DNA of 64,000 nucleotides from Polyangium sp. 6x1. Its GTDB lineage: Bacteria; Myxococcota_A; Polyangia; Polyangiales; Polyangiaceae. A program made the position numbers and the translations under genes. The stretch spans positions 186,001 through 250,000 of the forward strand of contig NZ_JARZHH010000001.1 in assembly GCF_029946515.1 (NCBI RefSeq), in the 5' to 3' direction. This document shows positions 16,440 to 25,613 of this stretch, one piece after another. The notes under the pieces were generated by a model. That model was not told where the DNA came from and did not search any database. It was given only the letters and a program-made list of their open reading frames with translations. The first letter of the stretch is position 1. Each line of letters begins with the position of its first letter.

Positions 16440-18257
16440 TCAGGGGAGATCGATGCCGAGCTTCTCCTCGAGGAAGGCGGAGAGCGCGGCCTGATCGGGC
16501 GCCGAGAGCGACGAGAATGTCGCGGAGTGGTTGCCATTGGTGACGTTGAAGCGAATGTTGCCGCTCCCCGCCGCCGGCGTGACGGCGCCGGCTGCCCACG
16601 GATCCTGGTCGGAGTAGACGAAGGCGACGCCGTCACCGAGGCGGGCGAACTCCTCGAGCGAGCTATTCTCGGCGGCGTCGAACACCGGCGCGGTCACGCC
16701 TTCGGGCACGAGCCCGCGCTCCATGTCGACGAGATCGGCAGGAATGAGGCCCTCCGCGACGAGCTCGGCGCGCGGCAGGGCGGGCCAGCCGCTGCTCTGC
16801 TGCACCTCGTAGAAGTAGGCGCCGAAAAACGACAGGTACCCGTCGGACATCGGGTAGGTGCCGAAGATGCTCGTGACGCTGAAGAACGCCGACGTCAGAT
16901 TCTCCGCCGTCGCCGTCATCGGATCGGGCAGACCGGCACAATCGTCGGGGGTGCCGAAGTATTGCCAGAACAGCCACGGGTAGGAGAGCGCGGCGGCCTC
17001 GAAGGCGCGCGCGGGCTCGACGCGGGTGAAGGTGTCGCCGAGCTCGTCGGCGGCCAATGCTTGCACCGCGGGCTCGACGGCCGTGCGCTGTGCGCCGAGC
17101 ACGGCGCGCTGAATGGCCTCGAGGCGGTCCTGGCAGGTGGCGTCGACGGTGTCGAAGAACGAAAGGAAACGCGCGTCCTCGGGCACCATGAACGGGGCGC
17201 CGAAGGCGACGGTGGCCTCGACGTCATTGGGGTAGTGCTGGCGGAAGCTCACCATGTCGACGCCGCCATTGCTGAAGCCCGAGCCGATCCACGCACTCTT
17301 GTACAGGTCGTGCAGGCGCACCACGACGTCGTGGGCGTCGTCGGCGACCTGCTTGCGCGTGAAGTGGGAGAAGTCGTCGCCGTTGCCGTTGTGGAAGCGC
17401 TTGTCCAAAACGAGCTGATTTCCCTTGAGAAGGGTCGTCAACTCATCCTCATCGAATCCGAGGTAATTGCTATACCCCGTGGAGATCAAGTTCACGGGCC
17501 GGTCGAAGCCGCGGTGAATGAGCGTGAGATACTGCTCGTGGGTGCCCGACATCGCGTCCTGGTGATCGTTCACCTGCAGGAGCGTGAGGTCGTAGAGCTC
17601 GGCGCCGTCGTCGCTTTTGCCGGCAGGGCTCACGATGAAGCCGGCCGCCTCGAGCGCCGCGGTCACGCTGATGCACGATTGCGCTTTGCCGTCGACGTCG
17701 AAGCAGGCGTCGCAGGCGGCGTTGTCGACGCCGGTGCCCGGGGCGGCCGAGCCGGCGCCGTCGCAGTCCGGATCGGGCGCGCCGCAGCCGCAGTCGCAGC
17801 CGTCGGAGCCGTTGAACCGCAGGGCGTTGCAGGTCCACTCCGGCGGCGGCGGCACGGGGGTCTCGCCGGAGTAGCAGGCGAAGCCACCGAGCGAGAGCTG
17901 GGCGATGTCGGCCGCGATCTCGGCCGCGCACACCTGCGGATCGGCCACCTGGGTGGCCATGTTGAACGTCTCGCAGTCCTCGACCTGCGCCAAGCAACCA
18001 TACATGGCGAGGTCGGCTTCGATGAGGGCATCGCAGACATCATGTTTGACGCCGAGCGCGGCTTTGATGCCGGCCACGCCTTCGGCCTCGCAGGCCTTCT
18101 GCTCGAAGCCCTGGCAAATCACGAGGCGCTCGCACAAGGCGACCAGCTCCGCGGGGGTTCCCGCTTCGCCTTCGCCCCCTCCTGTGCCGCCGCCGTCGGA
18201 GCAGCCGGAGGCGAGGGAGAGAAGAAGCAGCGGTACCAGCCGAACAAGCGATTTCAT
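16440..18257 (-). CDS. Family S37 peptidase (tripeptidyl aminopeptidase) lipoprotein
   Basis: The 605-residue product has a lipoprotein signal (LLLLSLASGC, Cys19) and a Cys-rich N-terminal region of about 190 residues with roughly 17 cysteines, including CDCGCGAPDPDC and CDACFDVDGK. The alpha/beta-hydrolase part follows. HRGFDRPVNLISTGYSNY, LLKGNQLVLDKRF and the nucleophile elbow GSGFSNGG with Ser329 match the S37 pattern of Streptomyces tripeptidyl aminopeptidases (a GxSxGG elbow followed by a His-Tyr-Pro segment, here RQHYPNDV). A late aspartate (VYSDQDPW) and histidine (TNGNHSA) can complete the triad. It should cleave peptides outside the cytoplasm. The Cys-rich extension is not typical of actinobacterial members. 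Confidence 0.88.
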   Translation of the reverse strand: MKSLVRLVPLLLLSLASGCSDGGGTGGGEGEAGTPAELVALCERLVICQGFEQKACEAEGVAGIKAALGVKHDVCDALIEADLAMYGCLAQVEDCETFNMATQVADPQVCAAEIAADIAQLSLGGFACYSGETPVPPPPEWTCNALRFNGSDGCDCGCGAPDPDCDGAGSAAPGTGVDNAACDACFDVDGKAQSCISVTAALEAAGFIVSPAGKSDDGAELYDLTLLQVNDHQDAMSGTHEQYLTLIHRGFDRPVNLISTGYSNYLGFDEDELTTLLKGNQLVLDKRFHNGNGDDFSHFTRKQVADDAHDVVVRLHDLYKSAWIGSGFSNGGVDMVSFRQHYPNDVEATVAFGAPFMVPEDARFLSFFDTVDATCQDRLEAIQRAVLGAQRTAVEPAVQALAADELGDTFTRVEPARAFEAAALSYPWLFWQYFGTPDDCAGLPDPMTATAENLTSAFFSVTSIFGTYPMSDGYLSFFGAYFYEVQQSSGWPALPRAELVAEGLIPADLVDMERGLVPEGVTAPVFDAAENSSLEEFARLGDGVAFVYSDQDPWAAGAVTPAAGSGNIRFNVTNGNHSATFSSLSAPDQAALSAFLEEKLGIDLP

Positions 18258-18749
18258 GTAGATGTATCCTTCGGTGCGGGATTAAGGAAAAGAGGATCTC
18301 CACCCCGCGCGTACGCGGCGGGACGAGAGACGCAAGCGGGCGCAGCGACAGCAGGCAGCCCCAATCTCCAGGTGCCGCTCAGAAAGCGGTGGCGCGAGGG
18401 CTTCTCATTCTTCTTCTGCCTGCCTGTCGTTCGCACATGACGAAACGTTGTCGTCATGCGAATGGCGCGCAAGTAGCGATTTTGCCACTGGTACTCGCAA
18501 CTCTGCGACTCCTTGCGCCGCGCAGATCTTCTCCCCACGCCGCAAGGGCCGCCCTACCGGATCCGGTCCGGGTCGACCCTCTCATGCTGGTCATCGAAGA
18601 CCACCTTGTTCTCCCTGAACGTGCTCGCCCCCGTCTCCGCTCCTCGGGGCGTGATGCCCTATTCTTCGAGGCGGAGGAAGCGCCGCCCCCGGGATCATGA
18701 CAAGTGGTGCGGGGCGCGCATACGCGACATCGCCGTGTTGGTCTGGCGA
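18258..18749. other. Long intergenic stretch with a possible coding relic
   Basis: The 492 bases hold the upstream region of the S37 peptidase gene and no intact gene. On the minus strand between about 18540 and 18690 one frame reads like protein (GITPRGAETGASTFRENKVV, then FDDQHERVDPDRIR). It is bounded by stop codons on both sides and has no start, so at most it is a decayed fragment. I could not assign it. Confidence 0.4.
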
Positions 18750-19232
18750 TTATTGAGAAATGTCTGCGGACGTCACCTTTGCAAACACCAGGCTGCCGCA
18801 CACGAGCTCCGGGCCCGCGACCGACGTGCAGGACAGCTCCATCGTCGCGCCAAACGCATCACAGACAGGTGAACTGCCCGGGTTGAGGCAGTCGAGTTGC
18901 AAGGTATACCCGCTGGCGACCGTGCCGAGACGCGAACCGCTGTATTGCCCTTCGGTAGCGCCGTGCGGCGTCGCCCTCACGTCCATGAGCACAGTGGCCG
19001 ATCCCTTGTACGTGAAGAGGATCATCGCTTTGCCGCTCTGCGTCGTGAGCCACAAGCCATTTGCGGTATCGAGGTCGAACAACGCACTCCCGCCGCCGCC
19101 TGCGCCGCCTGCGCCGCCCCAGCTGCCGCCTTCGCCTCCGTCTCCATCTCCACCGCGACCATCGCCGCCCGCGGAACAGCCAACCAGGGCAGCGATGGCG
19201 CAGACAGCGACCCCAACACGTTTGATCCTCAT
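18750..19232 (-). CDS. Small secreted lipoprotein, function unknown
   Basis: The 160-residue product begins MRIKRVGVAVCAIAALVGC, a lipoprotein signal, then a Gly/Asp-rich linker of about 30 residues. A domain of about 110 residues follows with LWLTTQSGKAMILFTYKGSA, four cysteines (LDCLNPGSSPVCDAF, LSCTSV, LVCGSL) and a beta-rich look. The ATG at 19232 is chosen because AAGGAG lies 8 bases upstream; a GTG at 19241 has none. Not recognised. Confidence 0.82.
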   Translation of the reverse strand: MRIKRVGVAVCAIAALVGCSAGGDGRGGDGDGGEGGSWGGAGGAGGGGSALFDLDTANGLWLTTQSGKAMILFTYKGSATVLMDVRATPHGATEGQYSGSRLGTVASGYTLQLDCLNPGSSPVCDAFGATMELSCTSVAGPELVCGSLVFAKVTSADISQ

Positions 19233-19363
19233 CTCAGGCACTCCTTTTTAGCCAGTCTCACCGGGCCTCGGTTGTATGGCATCACCGCATGATGCCACCG
19301 TAACAAAGCTACCCGCCATGGTCAACACGTCCAATTTTCAAGAGGTGAGCGGCAACAGAAGGG

Positions 19364-20236
19364 ATGACGCGGCGGAACCGCGCGCGGGACGATTGTCCAG
19401 GAGGGTCGCTTCCATGGGGGCGTGTACTCGGAGACGGCATCTGCTCGCCCCCGCCCGTGCCCATCGCCAGCGCCCCGGGCGGGACGAAGGATTTCGCGCT
19501 GGGTACGAACCACCTGTATCTGCTGAACAACGTCGGGGATGTCTACCGTACGCCGGTCGAGGGAGGATGCGCTGAGCTCGTCCTCGAAGGATACGGCGCG
19601 AAGCGCATCTTGGTGGGTCGTACCTTTATTACGAGACGGCTGCGGACTTCCAGCGCTGGCCGCTCGCGGACGCCCAGCGAGGACTTCACCAGCGTCGCCT
19701 TCACGAACGCCAACGTCTACTGGAGCCATCAGGACACCGGTACGATCAAGCGCGCGCCGATCGGCGGCAGCGCTGGCCAGACGCTGTTTGTCGACGCAGG
19801 CCTTCAAACGCTCGTCGCCGATGAAAGCTTCATCTATTTCACGAAAGGTACGCAGGTCCTGCGGCACCCGGTGCTCGGCGGGCAATCCGAGACGTTCGCC
19901 GCGCCCATCGGCGCGATCCTGACGGGCCTCCGGATCGAGCCCGACACCGTGTTTTGGTTCAAGTCCCAGAAGATGGGTATGGGCTGGAGGGGGAAGGACG
20001 GCTCCTTCTCCGGTTCGGGGACGAAGCTATCGGTGCATGTCGCAGATGCCTGCAGCAACGATACGTATGTCTACGTGTCGACCATGCTCGTCGCCGCCCC
20101 GCAGGAGCATCTACGGCGGCACGGAAAGAAGACGGACGTGCCCGAGAGGTTCCTCGCCGAGTACTTCGGGAAGGTCGCCGCCAACAACACGGGGGTTTAC
20201 GTATTGACGGGCGGTGTCGGCAAACTCAAACCGTGA
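19364..20236 (+). pseudogene. Decayed beta-propeller (DUF5050-like) secreted protein gene
   Basis: The frame gives convincing propeller sequence (LGTNHLYLLNNVGDVYRTPV, VAFTNANVYWSHQDTGTIKR, LVADESFIYFTKGTQVL). Between about 19612 and 19680, however, the coding sense moves to another frame, which reads GGSYLYYETAADFQRWPL before the original frame resumes. A further break is likely near 20095-20125. No signal peptide or good start is present. Compensating frameshifts plus a missing N-terminus indicate a pseudogene rather than a single sequencing error. The intact minus-strand gene at 62003-63103 is of the same general type. Confidence 0.6.
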
Positions 20237-20295
20237 CCTCCCGGGGTCCCCTGCCCATTCGACCTGTACGTGTCATCAAGGCAGGGGCCGGGCCT

Positions 20296-22695
20296 TCAGG
20301 GGAGGACCTCCCACTTCATGATCACTTCCACCGCGCCGGCGGTCAGGCCCGACAGGAGCCTGTTATTGAAGTCCCGCGCGCTGATGTAAAGAAGGCCGTA
20401 GCTCCCCCACGACTGCAGATCGCCGCCCTGCACGGCCGACGCCCGCGCGAGCGCGGTGCCGAGGTCCGCGTCCGCGAGCCCCTTGGTCACCGCTGCCGTC
20501 GTCGCGTCGAAATCAAGGATGTACTCCTGACCAAAGCCCGTTTTCCCGAACCTCAGCCGCACGTCCAGCGGATTGCCCCCGTACGTGCCGGTGAACGGGG
20601 TGGTGACGTCGAGATACGCGGCGAGGAGCTTCGCGCGCGGCGCGGGCCTGCCCACGATGAGGGTCTTGCTCGCGGCGCTGTCCTGGAACGCGACATACGT
20701 GTACGTCTGCTTCGTCCACCCCGAGCGCGGCTCGTGGAGGATGTTGCGCTGGAAGCCGGCGCCGTTGTACGCCGTGCTGGTCGTGTGCCCGTAGAGGACC
20801 CCCGGGCCGAGCGTGCTGTAATTGCCGTGGTAGTCCTTGAGCTTCTTGACGGTCGACGTGGTGGCATCGTACGCGTAATCGTTGATCGAGGTGACGCGGA
20901 GGCCCTTGTTGTTGGAGTAATCATTCGCCACGACCGAGTTCGTGGTCGCGTCGATCACGTCGATGTAATCCTCGTGGTTCCAGTACAGGCAGCCGAGGGA
21001 GTACAGCGCGCCCGCCTGCGGGCCCGTCATCGTGACGTCGCCGATCTGGATCCTCGGGCGCAGGCCGACGGCGGACGATTCAGGCATCGGCGAGATGAGC
21101 TTGAGCTGGACGCCGATGAGCGTGACCGTGCCGAAGTACTTGATGACGGCGCTGCTCGCCGTGGCCGTTCCGACCCAGGATCCGCCAATGACCTTCACGG
21201 AGCCCGTGACTGCGCCGCTCGAGGTGATGAACATCGCGCCAGCGTTCACGTTCTCGCTCGCCTGCTCGATGATCGTAGCCTCGCCGCCGCCGATCCGGTA
21301 ATCGGCGAGCGTGGTGCCCGCGGTGTTGACGCCCGAGACCAGGAGCGTCCCGCTCGCGAGCTGCCAGTCGACCCCGTACTGGGTATAGCCGCCGATCGTG
21401 GTGTCGCGGATGATGATGTTCTTGGTGTTGCCGTTGCTGAGCGTCTTGATGGCCGCGAGCGGGGGATGGGTGGCGTGCCCGAGGAAATAGCTGCTCTCGA
21501 TCAGGACCTCGGAGGCCTGGAGGTCCGTGTCCCCTGCCGGCCCGATCGCGAGGCAAACGGCATCCGAACCGGCCGCGCGGGCCATGGTGCAGCGGGTGAT
21601 GCGCGTGCCGGAGGAGCCCACGGCGGCGTAGGGGCTGGCCGCGAGGGCGTAATCGAGGTGGACGCAGAATTTCACCAGCCCCAGCCCGTCGAATTCGAGA
21701 TCCTCGAGGACGCTCATGTTCGCGCCCATCATGTGCAGCATGGCCTTCGTCCCCGCGCCCACGGCGACCGGGGTTTCCTCTTTATCGAGCCACCTTATGA
21801 TCGTGCCGGCGAGCCCTCGCGAGTAGCCGATCTCGCCCCGGAGATGGATGGCGTATCCCGGCTCGCCGCGATAGGCGAGCGTCTTGCTGATGCGGTATAC
21901 GCCCTTCGGAAAGAAGACCACGCCCGAAAGCTCTCTGGATTGGGCCGGCGAGAATACGTCGAGCGCGTCCTGGATCGCGCACCAATCGTCCGTGAGGCCG
22001 TCTCCCTTGGCACCGAAATCCTTCACGTTCACCACCCGCTCGCCATTGCGCCGCGTGGCGTCGGTGAGCTTCCAGGCGGCTCCATCGTATTGCGCGACGA
22101 CGACCCCGGGCCCGCCGAGGTGGTAGGACAGGTTGGCGCCAGCGTGGATGCCGACGACGCGCTGCGATCTGTCTTCACGCAGGATCGTGATGGTATCGCC
22201 GGCGACGGCCCCGGTCGTGGAGAGGGTGACCGTGCAGTCCTGGACGAGATTCGCGTCCACGATGCGCCGCCGCTTCCCGTCACCGACGGCGATCGTCGCG
22301 TCGCCAGCCGAGAGATCGAGCGTCACGGCGCTGCTCAGCAGGTTGCCGTTGAGCTGGTCGACGCGCGTCTTGTCGACCGTATTGGGGAGCTGGGCGAAGG
22401 TAAGCGGGGTGCTGTCCACGGTGATCGGCCCGTCCGTGGTGCATTGCCACATCGTATTCCCGTACGTGGCCCCCTCCGACACGAACACGGTCACGCCCAG
22501 GAGCTCGCTGCCGGTGTCCAAATCCGTCGGGCGCGCCCAGGTCGACGAGCCCTTTTCGTAGATGCCATTCTCTGCCGGCGTCGTCTGCGCATGCAACAAG
22601 ATGCGATCCCCGACGCTCAAGGTGGCGCCGTCCACCGTGGTAGGCGGGGAAGAAAGATTCACATTTCCCGTCGCAGCGGCACGTACAACAGTCAT
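20296..22695 (-). CDS. Phage-tailspike-like protein with pectate-lyase superfamily beta-helix
   Basis: The 799-residue protein lacks a signal peptide. Residues 1-110 form a domain typical of phage tail fibres and tailspikes (VRAAATGNVNLSSPPTTVDG, RILLHAQTTPAENGIYEKGS, WARPTDLDTGSELLG). Near residue 235 the signature VNVKDFGAKGDGLTDD opens a right-handed beta-helix of the pectate lyase 3 superfamily, running to about residue 560 with many Ile/Val/Asn-rich rungs. The C-terminal 240 residues may form a trimerisation or receptor-binding region. The ATG at 22695 has AAGGAGG 8 bases upstream. No capsid, sheath or other tail gene is nearby, so it is an orphan. It could belong to a contractile-injection system elsewhere, a phage remnant, or act as a free polysaccharide-binding protein. 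Confidence 0.88.
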   Translation of the reverse strand: MTVVRAAATGNVNLSSPPTTVDGATLSVGDRILLHAQTTPAENGIYEKGSSTWARPTDLDTGSELLGVTVFVSEGATYGNTMWQCTTDGPITVDSTPLTFAQLPNTVDKTRVDQLNGNLLSSAVTLDLSAGDATIAVGDGKRRRIVDANLVQDCTVTLSTTGAVAGDTITILREDRSQRVVGIHAGANLSYHLGGPGVVVAQYDGAAWKLTDATRRNGERVVNVKDFGAKGDGLTDDWCAIQDALDVFSPAQSRELSGVVFFPKGVYRISKTLAYRGEPGYAIHLRGEIGYSRGLAGTIIRWLDKEETPVAVGAGTKAMLHMMGANMSVLEDLEFDGLGLVKFCVHLDYALAASPYAAVGSSGTRITRCTMARAAGSDAVCLAIGPAGDTDLQASEVLIESSYFLGHATHPPLAAIKTLSNGNTKNIIIRDTTIGGYTQYGVDWQLASGTLLVSGVNTAGTTLADYRIGGGEATIIEQASENVNAGAMFITSSGAVTGSVKVIGGSWVGTATASSAVIKYFGTVTLIGVQLKLISPMPESSAVGLRPRIQIGDVTMTGPQAGALYSLGCLYWNHEDYIDVIDATTNSVVANDYSNNKGLRVTSINDYAYDATTSTVKKLKDYHGNYSTLGPGVLYGHTTSTAYNGAGFQRNILHEPRSGWTKQTYTYVAFQDSAASKTLIVGRPAPRAKLLAAYLDVTTPFTGTYGGNPLDVRLRFGKTGFGQEYILDFDATTAAVTKGLADADLGTALARASAVQGGDLQSWGSYGLLYISARDFNNRLLSGLTAGAVEVIMKWEVLP

Positions 22696-22869
22696 GATGC
22701 AGGCCTCCTTCGGCGACGACATTCGTCGCCGTCAGCCCGTCATGGACGTATGAGACGCCTCGATTCCTGGGACATAATACGTCCGCGCATCATTTTTCAC
22801 AATTGAAATGCATAAGGTCGGTAGCGCGAATGGGCGTGCGCTTCGCGAGCGCGGCTGGGCATCAGGCTT

Positions 22870-23240
22870 GATTTGGGCTCTACATGCCCCCATCTCGTCA
22901 GCCGGCGCGGCCGGCTTTCAGCATTTCTATTCGTTGCCTGTAGCTGCGCGGAACTGGCCACTGGCGCGCGTGCCCATACGCGGCCGTCCCGTCGATGACC
23001 GGTATCGAACCGCCAGCGGGCTCCGACGCCCACAGGCTCGGAAGGAAGCCTCGGCGATATCCGACATGGCTCCAGCTTGGCGGGCTGCAGGTGCCGCCGC
23101 CGGTGCGACGAGATCTGCGGCTCGGGCGCATGGCATGCCGCTACGACCAGCAAGGACGCGAGGACCAGCGCTTTGAGCCAGCCGAGCGGGGCATGTCGCC
23201 CGTGATGGTACCGGAGAGCCGGAGGGGAACAGGCACGCCT
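22870..23240 (-). pseudogene. Possible lipoprotein gene relic
   Basis: On the minus strand from about 23180 a textbook lipoprotein signal appears (WLKALVLASLLVVAACHAPE) but no start codon fits its frame. Downstream the frame quickly turns into Arg-rich, unnatural sequence, while a second frame gives SLWASEPAGGSIPVIDG and AAYGHARQWPVPRSYRQ. This suggests a small lipoprotein gene broken by frameshifts. It lies in the 763-base gap between the tailspike-like gene and the LysR gene; the remainder of that gap shows nothing else. Confidence 0.3.
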
Positions 23241-23458
23241 GAGGCCCGCGCGGCCAGCCTCGCTAGGCGATTTGAACAAGGCGGCGAGGGTGGCGGGGCT
23301 CGGGGCGGGCACATTGACGAGCTTAACCCAGATTGCCCACGGGCGGGCCCGAATGCGACCGCGTTCGCCTTCGGGGGGCGCTCCTTCACGAGATCGCTCG
23401 GTTTGCCAAAGGATGATGCTTCGCGGTTGCGCCTCGGGGCTGCGTTACGTTTCTCGAC

Positions 23459-24379
23459 ATGAGCGCCCCGCCTGTCCCTCGCCTGCGCGCCGTCGACCTG
23501 AATCTCCTGACGGTGCTGGATGCCCTGCTCATCGAGCACAGCGTGACACGGGCGGCCGATCGCCTCGGCATGACCCAGCCGGCCGTGAGCAACGCCTTGA
23601 CGCGGCTGCGGCTGCTGTTCGACGACGAGCTTTTCGTGCGCCACGGCAAGGCAATGGCGCCAACGCCCCGTGCCCTCGCGCTCGCCGGCCCGATCCGCAA
23701 GGCGCTCGAGCTGATCCAAGGCTCGTTGGCTCACGCCGATGCATTCGATTGCACGGCGAACCGTACGTTCACGCTCGGCCTGCAAGACATCGGCGAGGCC
23801 ATCCTCCTGCCGCGCTTCTTGCAGCGGATCGAGCAGCTCGGCGCAGGCATCCGTATCGATGTTCGGCGGGAACCGGGGGCCGCGCTGCATGACGAAATGC
23901 GCCTCGGCAAGGTCGAGCTCGTCCTCGATCACGTCGTCATCTCGGGTGAGGAGTTCCGGCGCAAGCGCGTCCTCGACCTGACGATCGTATCGCTCGTGCG
24001 CCGGGATCATCCGGCCGTAGGAGAATCGCTGACTCTTGACGAGTTCCTTCGGCTGGAGCACCTGATCCTCGAGCCACGCGAGGGCCAGACGAACCCGGCC
24101 GAGCAGGCCCTGGCTGTCCTTGGGCGCTCGCGGCGCGTGCGGATGCAGGTGCCCCACTTTCTGTCGATGCCGCTCCTCGTGTCCCGATCGAACCTCGTCT
24201 GCACGATGCCTCTGCCGCTGGCGCGCCTGTGCGAGCAGCACTTTCCCGTGCGGGTGGTGAGCTGCCCGCTGCCCATCGGCCCGATACCGCTCTTCATGAT
24301 GTGGCATGCCCACCAGGACGCCGACCCGGCTCATCAATGGCTCAGGCAAACGATCGTCGAGCTGTGCGGGCTCGTCTGA
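23459..24379 (+). CDS. LysR-family transcriptional regulator
   Basis: The 306-residue product has the N-terminal winged HTH of LysR proteins (LRAVDLNLLTVLDALLIEHS, then TRAADRLGMTQPAVSNALTR and LRLLFDDELFVRHGKAMAPT). The substrate-binding domain runs from about residue 95 to the end; its sequence is closest in feel to the NodD/LinR branch. It precedes the reductase-hydroxylase operon on the same strand by 104 bases, unlike the more usual divergent arrangement. It probably controls that operon in response to the hydroxylase substrate or product (inference). Confidence 0.94.
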   Translation: MSAPPVPRLRAVDLNLLTVLDALLIEHSVTRAADRLGMTQPAVSNALTRLRLLFDDELFVRHGKAMAPTPRALALAGPIRKALELIQGSLAHADAFDCTANRTFTLGLQDIGEAILLPRFLQRIEQLGAGIRIDVRREPGAALHDEMRLGKVELVLDHVVISGEEFRRKRVLDLTIVSLVRRDHPAVGESLTLDEFLRLEHLILEPREGQTNPAEQALAVLGRSRRVRMQVPHFLSMPLLVSRSNLVCTMPLPLARLCEQHFPVRVVSCPLPIGPIPLFMMWHAHQDADPAHQWLRQTIVELCGLV

Positions 24380-24444
24380 CGGGCCTCGATCATTCACGCC
24401 AGCAATGGTTCTCATGCCGATTTTCCATGGGCAACTCCTCGGGT

Positions 24445-24463
24445 GGCGACACATGTTGTCGCC
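24445..24463. promoter_or_regulatory. Inverted repeat in the LysR-reductase gap
   Basis: GGCGACA and TGTCGCC flank a five-base centre (CATGT). The repeat lies directly upstream of the GGAGGAG Shine-Dalgarno of the reductase gene. It may be the LysR-protein operator or an mRNA hairpin affecting translation. Confidence 0.4.
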
Positions 24464-24483
24464 CGGAGGAGAGAAACGAGATC

Positions 24484-25581
24484 ATGTTCGGATTCAAATC
24501 GATCCCCAAGGAGAGCGGGCGAAAAGGGACCCTTCGTGTCGCGGGCAGCAATCGCGTCGCTCCCATCGCGGCTGGTGAGACGCACCTCGGCGCGGCCGTG
24601 CGGGAGGACATCCCGTTTCCCCGGATGTGCAATGTGGGCGAGTGCGGAGCCTGCAAGTGCCGCCTCACGCGGGGGCAGATCCGCCTCAAAAAGGATATTT
24701 CGCGCCACGTCTCCACCGAGGAGCTTTCTTCCGGCTTCATTCTCGCCTGCCAGAGCGTGGCCGAGTCGGCCGAGGTGGAGGTGGAGGTGCTTGGAGCGGG
24801 CGACGATGGCTCGGTACGTCAAGCGCCAAGGAGGCTGGAAGCGAGCATCACGCAAATGACCATGCTCGCGCCGGACGTATGCGAGCTCGAGCTGAGCCTC
24901 GCCGCGGACATCGATTACGTAGCGGGCCAGTACGCGCAGCTCACCGTCCCCGAGGTCCCGGGCCTCGACGAGCCGCGCTGCTATTCGTTCGCCGAGGCGC
25001 CGACCGGGCGGAGCTCGAGACGCCGGGCCATTTTTCATGTCAGGCACGTACCGGGCGGAGCCTTCACCGGCTGGCTCTTCGCCGCGGATCGGACGGGCGC
25101 TCGTGTATGTCTGTCTGGGCCGCACGGGGGCTTTTGCTATCGAGAGGCCGACCGGCCGCTCTTGTGTGTGGCGGCGGGCACGGGCCTCGCGCCCATCAAG
25201 GCGATCCTGGAGCAAGGGCTCGCCGAGGGGTTCACCCAGGATGTGACGCTCGTCGTCGGGGCGCGTACCCGGCGGGATCTTTATGCGATCGAATCCATCC
25301 TCGCGATTCAGCAGCGATGGCACGGTTGGTTCACGTTTGTCCCCGTGCTCTCGAAGGAGTCCGAATCCTCGACCTGGGGAGGGAGGCGGGGTCGCGTCAC
25401 CGATTACCTGCGCGAGCGCGAAACGAGCCTCGCCGATTGCGCGGCGTACCTCTGCGGCCCGCCTGCGATGATCGACTCCGCGCTCGAGGTGCTGCGCCAC
25501 AGGATCCCGGCGAAGCATTTGCATCACGACAGGTTTTTGGACCGCGGCTCGATGGCCCCGGCTGCGTCTGCGGTTGCCTGA
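24484..25581 (+). CDS. 2Fe-2S/FAD/NAD(P)H reductase of an oxygenase system
   Basis: The 365-residue flavoprotein has three domains. A plant-type ferredoxin domain (1-105) has ligands Cys49, Cys54, Cys57 and Cys89 in CNVGECGACKC...ILACQS. An FAD domain of the FNR type carries RCYSFAEAP. An NAD(P)-binding domain carries AAGTGLAPIKAILEQ and the C-terminal CGPPAMIDSALEV. This is the layout of phenol hydroxylase P5, methane monooxygenase C and benzoate dioxygenase reductases, which pass electrons from NAD(P)H to a di-iron oxygenase. The membrane hydroxylase encoded 32 bases downstream is its obvious partner. The ATG at 24484 has GGAGGAG slightly far upstream. Confidence 0.95.
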   Translation: MFGFKSIPKESGRKGTLRVAGSNRVAPIAAGETHLGAAVREDIPFPRMCNVGECGACKCRLTRGQIRLKKDISRHVSTEELSSGFILACQSVAESAEVEVEVLGAGDDGSVRQAPRRLEASITQMTMLAPDVCELELSLAADIDYVAGQYAQLTVPEVPGLDEPRCYSFAEAPTGRSSRRRAIFHVRHVPGGAFTGWLFAADRTGARVCLSGPHGGFCYREADRPLLCVAAGTGLAPIKAILEQGLAEGFTQDVTLVVGARTRRDLYAIESILAIQQRWHGWFTFVPVLSKESESSTWGGRRGRVTDYLRERETSLADCAAYLCGPPAMIDSALEVLRHRIPAKHLHHDRFLDRGSMAPAASAVA

Positions 25582-25613
25582 TCGCGGTCCTACACCCGAA
25601 AGGAGAGCACGTC

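Noticed and set aside
18513-18700. Minus-strand reading GITPRGAETGASTFRENKVV with FDDQHERVDPDRIR, looking like conserved protein
   Set aside because: Stops on both sides, no start and no recognisable family; kept only as a possible relic in the gap entry.
20248-20287. CCCCTGCC ... GGCAGGGG as a terminator between the propeller pseudogene and the tailspike-like gene
   Set aside because: The loop of 24 bases and an 8-base stem in GC-rich DNA are not convincing.
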